A stretch of 7,358 nt of DNA from positions 1 to 7,358 of the forward strand of contig JAICRQ010000165.1 of assembly GCA_025966435.1 (NCBI GenBank), written 5' to 3'. Positions 6,507 to 7,358 of this stretch are shown here, piece by piece. The translations under genes and the position numbers were made by a program. The notes beneath the pieces were generated by a model. It ran no database searches, was not told where the DNA came from, and saw nothing but the letters and a program-made list of their open reading frames with translations. Each line of letters opens with the position of its first letter. Positions within the stretch are counted from its first letter, which is position 1. Origin of the DNA: Anaerolineales bacterium. Its GTDB lineage: Bacteria > Chloroflexota > Anaerolineae > Anaerolineales > Villigracilaceae.

Positions 6507-7358
6507 ATGACAGATGAAAGTTCTCCTGTCGTAAATAACAAGAGCATGCCTGCTTCTCCCTACGCGGGTCGCTGGGTGGCCTGCGTGCGCGGCAGGATCA
6601 TCGCCCAGGGGGGTACGCCGCAGCAAGCCCTCCACGCTGCACAACTCAGCAGACACAAAGAGAAACTTGAAATTATTTACATGCCTGTCCCTGTTCCGTA
6701 TTCGCCTCTGATCGATACAGTTCGTGAGACGCTTCCCGGTCAGGAGATCTATCTCGTCGGCGGCGCTGTCCGGGATATGCTGCTGAACCGCACCTCGCCC
6801 GACCTTGATTTTGCGCTTCCTTCGAATGGCATTTCGCTTGCCCGGCGCGTTGCCAACGCCCTGCGCGCGGACTTCATGGTGCTTGATGGAGAACGCGACA
6901 CTGGCCGTGTCATTGTCACAGAATCAGATGGTACACGGACCTTTCTTGATTTCGCTGCCTATCGTGGCAGAGACCTGGAAGAAGACCTGCGCGCCCGCGA
7001 CTTTACCATCAACGCCATCGCCTTCGACGTGCACGCTCAAACTCTGCTCGACCCGCTCAATGGCGCATCTGATCTGCGTGCAAAAATTATCCGCGCCTGC
7101 TCACCAACTTCGTTATCGGATGACCCCGTCCGCACCTTGCGCGCGGTGCGGCAGGCTGCCACGTTCCAGTTCAAGATCGAGATTGAAACGCGCAAAGCGA
7201 TGAAACAAGCCGTGCGCGTATTACCCAATGTCTCGATCGAGCGCCTGCGCGATGAGCTGTTCAAAATACTGGAAGGACCTCAACCAGACACATCCATCCG
7301 CGCTCTGGAGATGCTCGGAGTCTTTCCCGTCTTATTGCCCGAACTTCCTGCACTAAAA
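6507..7358 (+). CDS. cca: CCA-adding enzyme / poly(A) polymerase family nucleotidyltransferase with N-terminal DUF5678-like domain (3' partial)
   Basis: The frame is open through the right edge (284 codons seen). Residues 17-62 resemble DUF5678 (YAGRWVACVRGRIIAQGG, then a helix and a strand ending YMPVPVP). Residues 80-220 are the class II nucleotidyltransferase head. It has IYLVGGAVRD (81-90), metal-binding D99 and D101 in PDLDFAL, and the family motifs LDFAAYRGR and EEDLRARDFTINAIAFD (158-174), with R164/D165 in RDFTINAIA. LLDPLNGASDLRAKIIR (180-196) and DDPVRTLRAVRQAA (205-218) follow, then the neck region (SIERLRDELFKIL). Bacterial members either add CCA to tRNA or polyadenylate RNA; sequence alone does not settle this, and any HD domain is off-window. 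Start 6507 lies one base after the hpt stop but has no ribosome site; Met14 (6546) is an alternative. Confidence 0.9.
   Translation, partial: MTDESSPVVNNKSMPASPYAGRWVACVRGRIIAQGGTPQQALHAAQLSRHKEKLEIIYMPVPVPYSPLIDTVRETLPGQEIYLVGGAVRDMLLNRTSPDLDFALPSNGISLARRVANALRADFMVLDGERDTGRVIVTESDGTRTFLDFAAYRGRDLEEDLRARDFTINAIAFDVHAQTLLDPLNGASDLRAKIIRACSPTSLSDDPVRTLRAVRQAATFQFKIEIETRKAMKQAVRVLPNVSIERLRDELFKILEGPQPDTSIRALEMLGVFPVLLPELPALK

Noticed and set aside
6062..6547. Minus-strand frame of 161 codons opposite hpt
   Set aside because: It lies antisense to a well-conserved enzyme, resembles no family I know, and is explained by the codon bias of the gene on the + strand.
6805..7203. Forward frame of 132 codons
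   Set aside because: It is out of frame with the nucleotidyltransferase reading frame, which carries all the conserved motifs through this stretch.

Overview
The window looks like chromosomal DNA of a Chloroflexota bacterium, probably class Anaerolineae. This is inferred from gene content, not from a database search. The clues are moderate GC with strong codon periodicity, ribosomal proteins L21 and L31 with extra C-terminal helix-hairpin-helix tails, an L27 with no leader extension, and a CopD protein fused to a cytochrome c domain beside PD40 lipoproteins. All genes lie on the + strand. No mobile element, CRISPR array, tRNA or rRNA was found.

Region 1 (1-3567) is an envelope cluster. It opens with the 3' part of a multidomain membrane protein: CopD copper-transport membrane domain, YtkA/FixH-like beta domain, two more membrane helices and a C-terminal single-haem cytochrome c. 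Eight bases later comes the first of two tandem paralogous lipoproteins, both exactly 367 aa and predicted to be TolB-like (PD40) beta-propellers. Charge distribution puts the YtkA and haem domains outside the cytoplasm, the same side as the lipoproteins. A shared role in extracytoplasmic copper handling or electron transfer is plausible but unproven.

Region 2 (3568-3836) is non-coding. It holds a GC-rich inverted repeat after the second lipoprotein, a perfect-consensus sigma70-type promoter (TTGACA, 17 bases, TATAAT) and a leader of about 130 nt. The leader has a perfect 9-bp hairpin and a possible 24-codon upstream ORF.

Region 3 (3837-5311) is the ribosomal operon rplU-rpmA-rpmE (L21, L27, zinc-type L31), closed by a clear Rho-independent terminator. 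L21 carries a COG3743-type helix-hairpin-helix tail plus a lysine-rich end. L31 carries a tail resembling the RNA polymerase alpha C-terminal domain. rpmE starts with GTG inside the end of rpmA.

Region 4 (5337-7358) is tdk (thymidine kinase), hpt (hypoxanthine phosphoribosyltransferase) and the 5' part of a CCA-adding enzyme/poly(A) polymerase family gene. That last gene has an extra N-terminal domain resembling DUF5678 and runs off the right edge. Together these genes cover nucleotide salvage and tRNA 3'-end maturation, next to the ribosomal operon.
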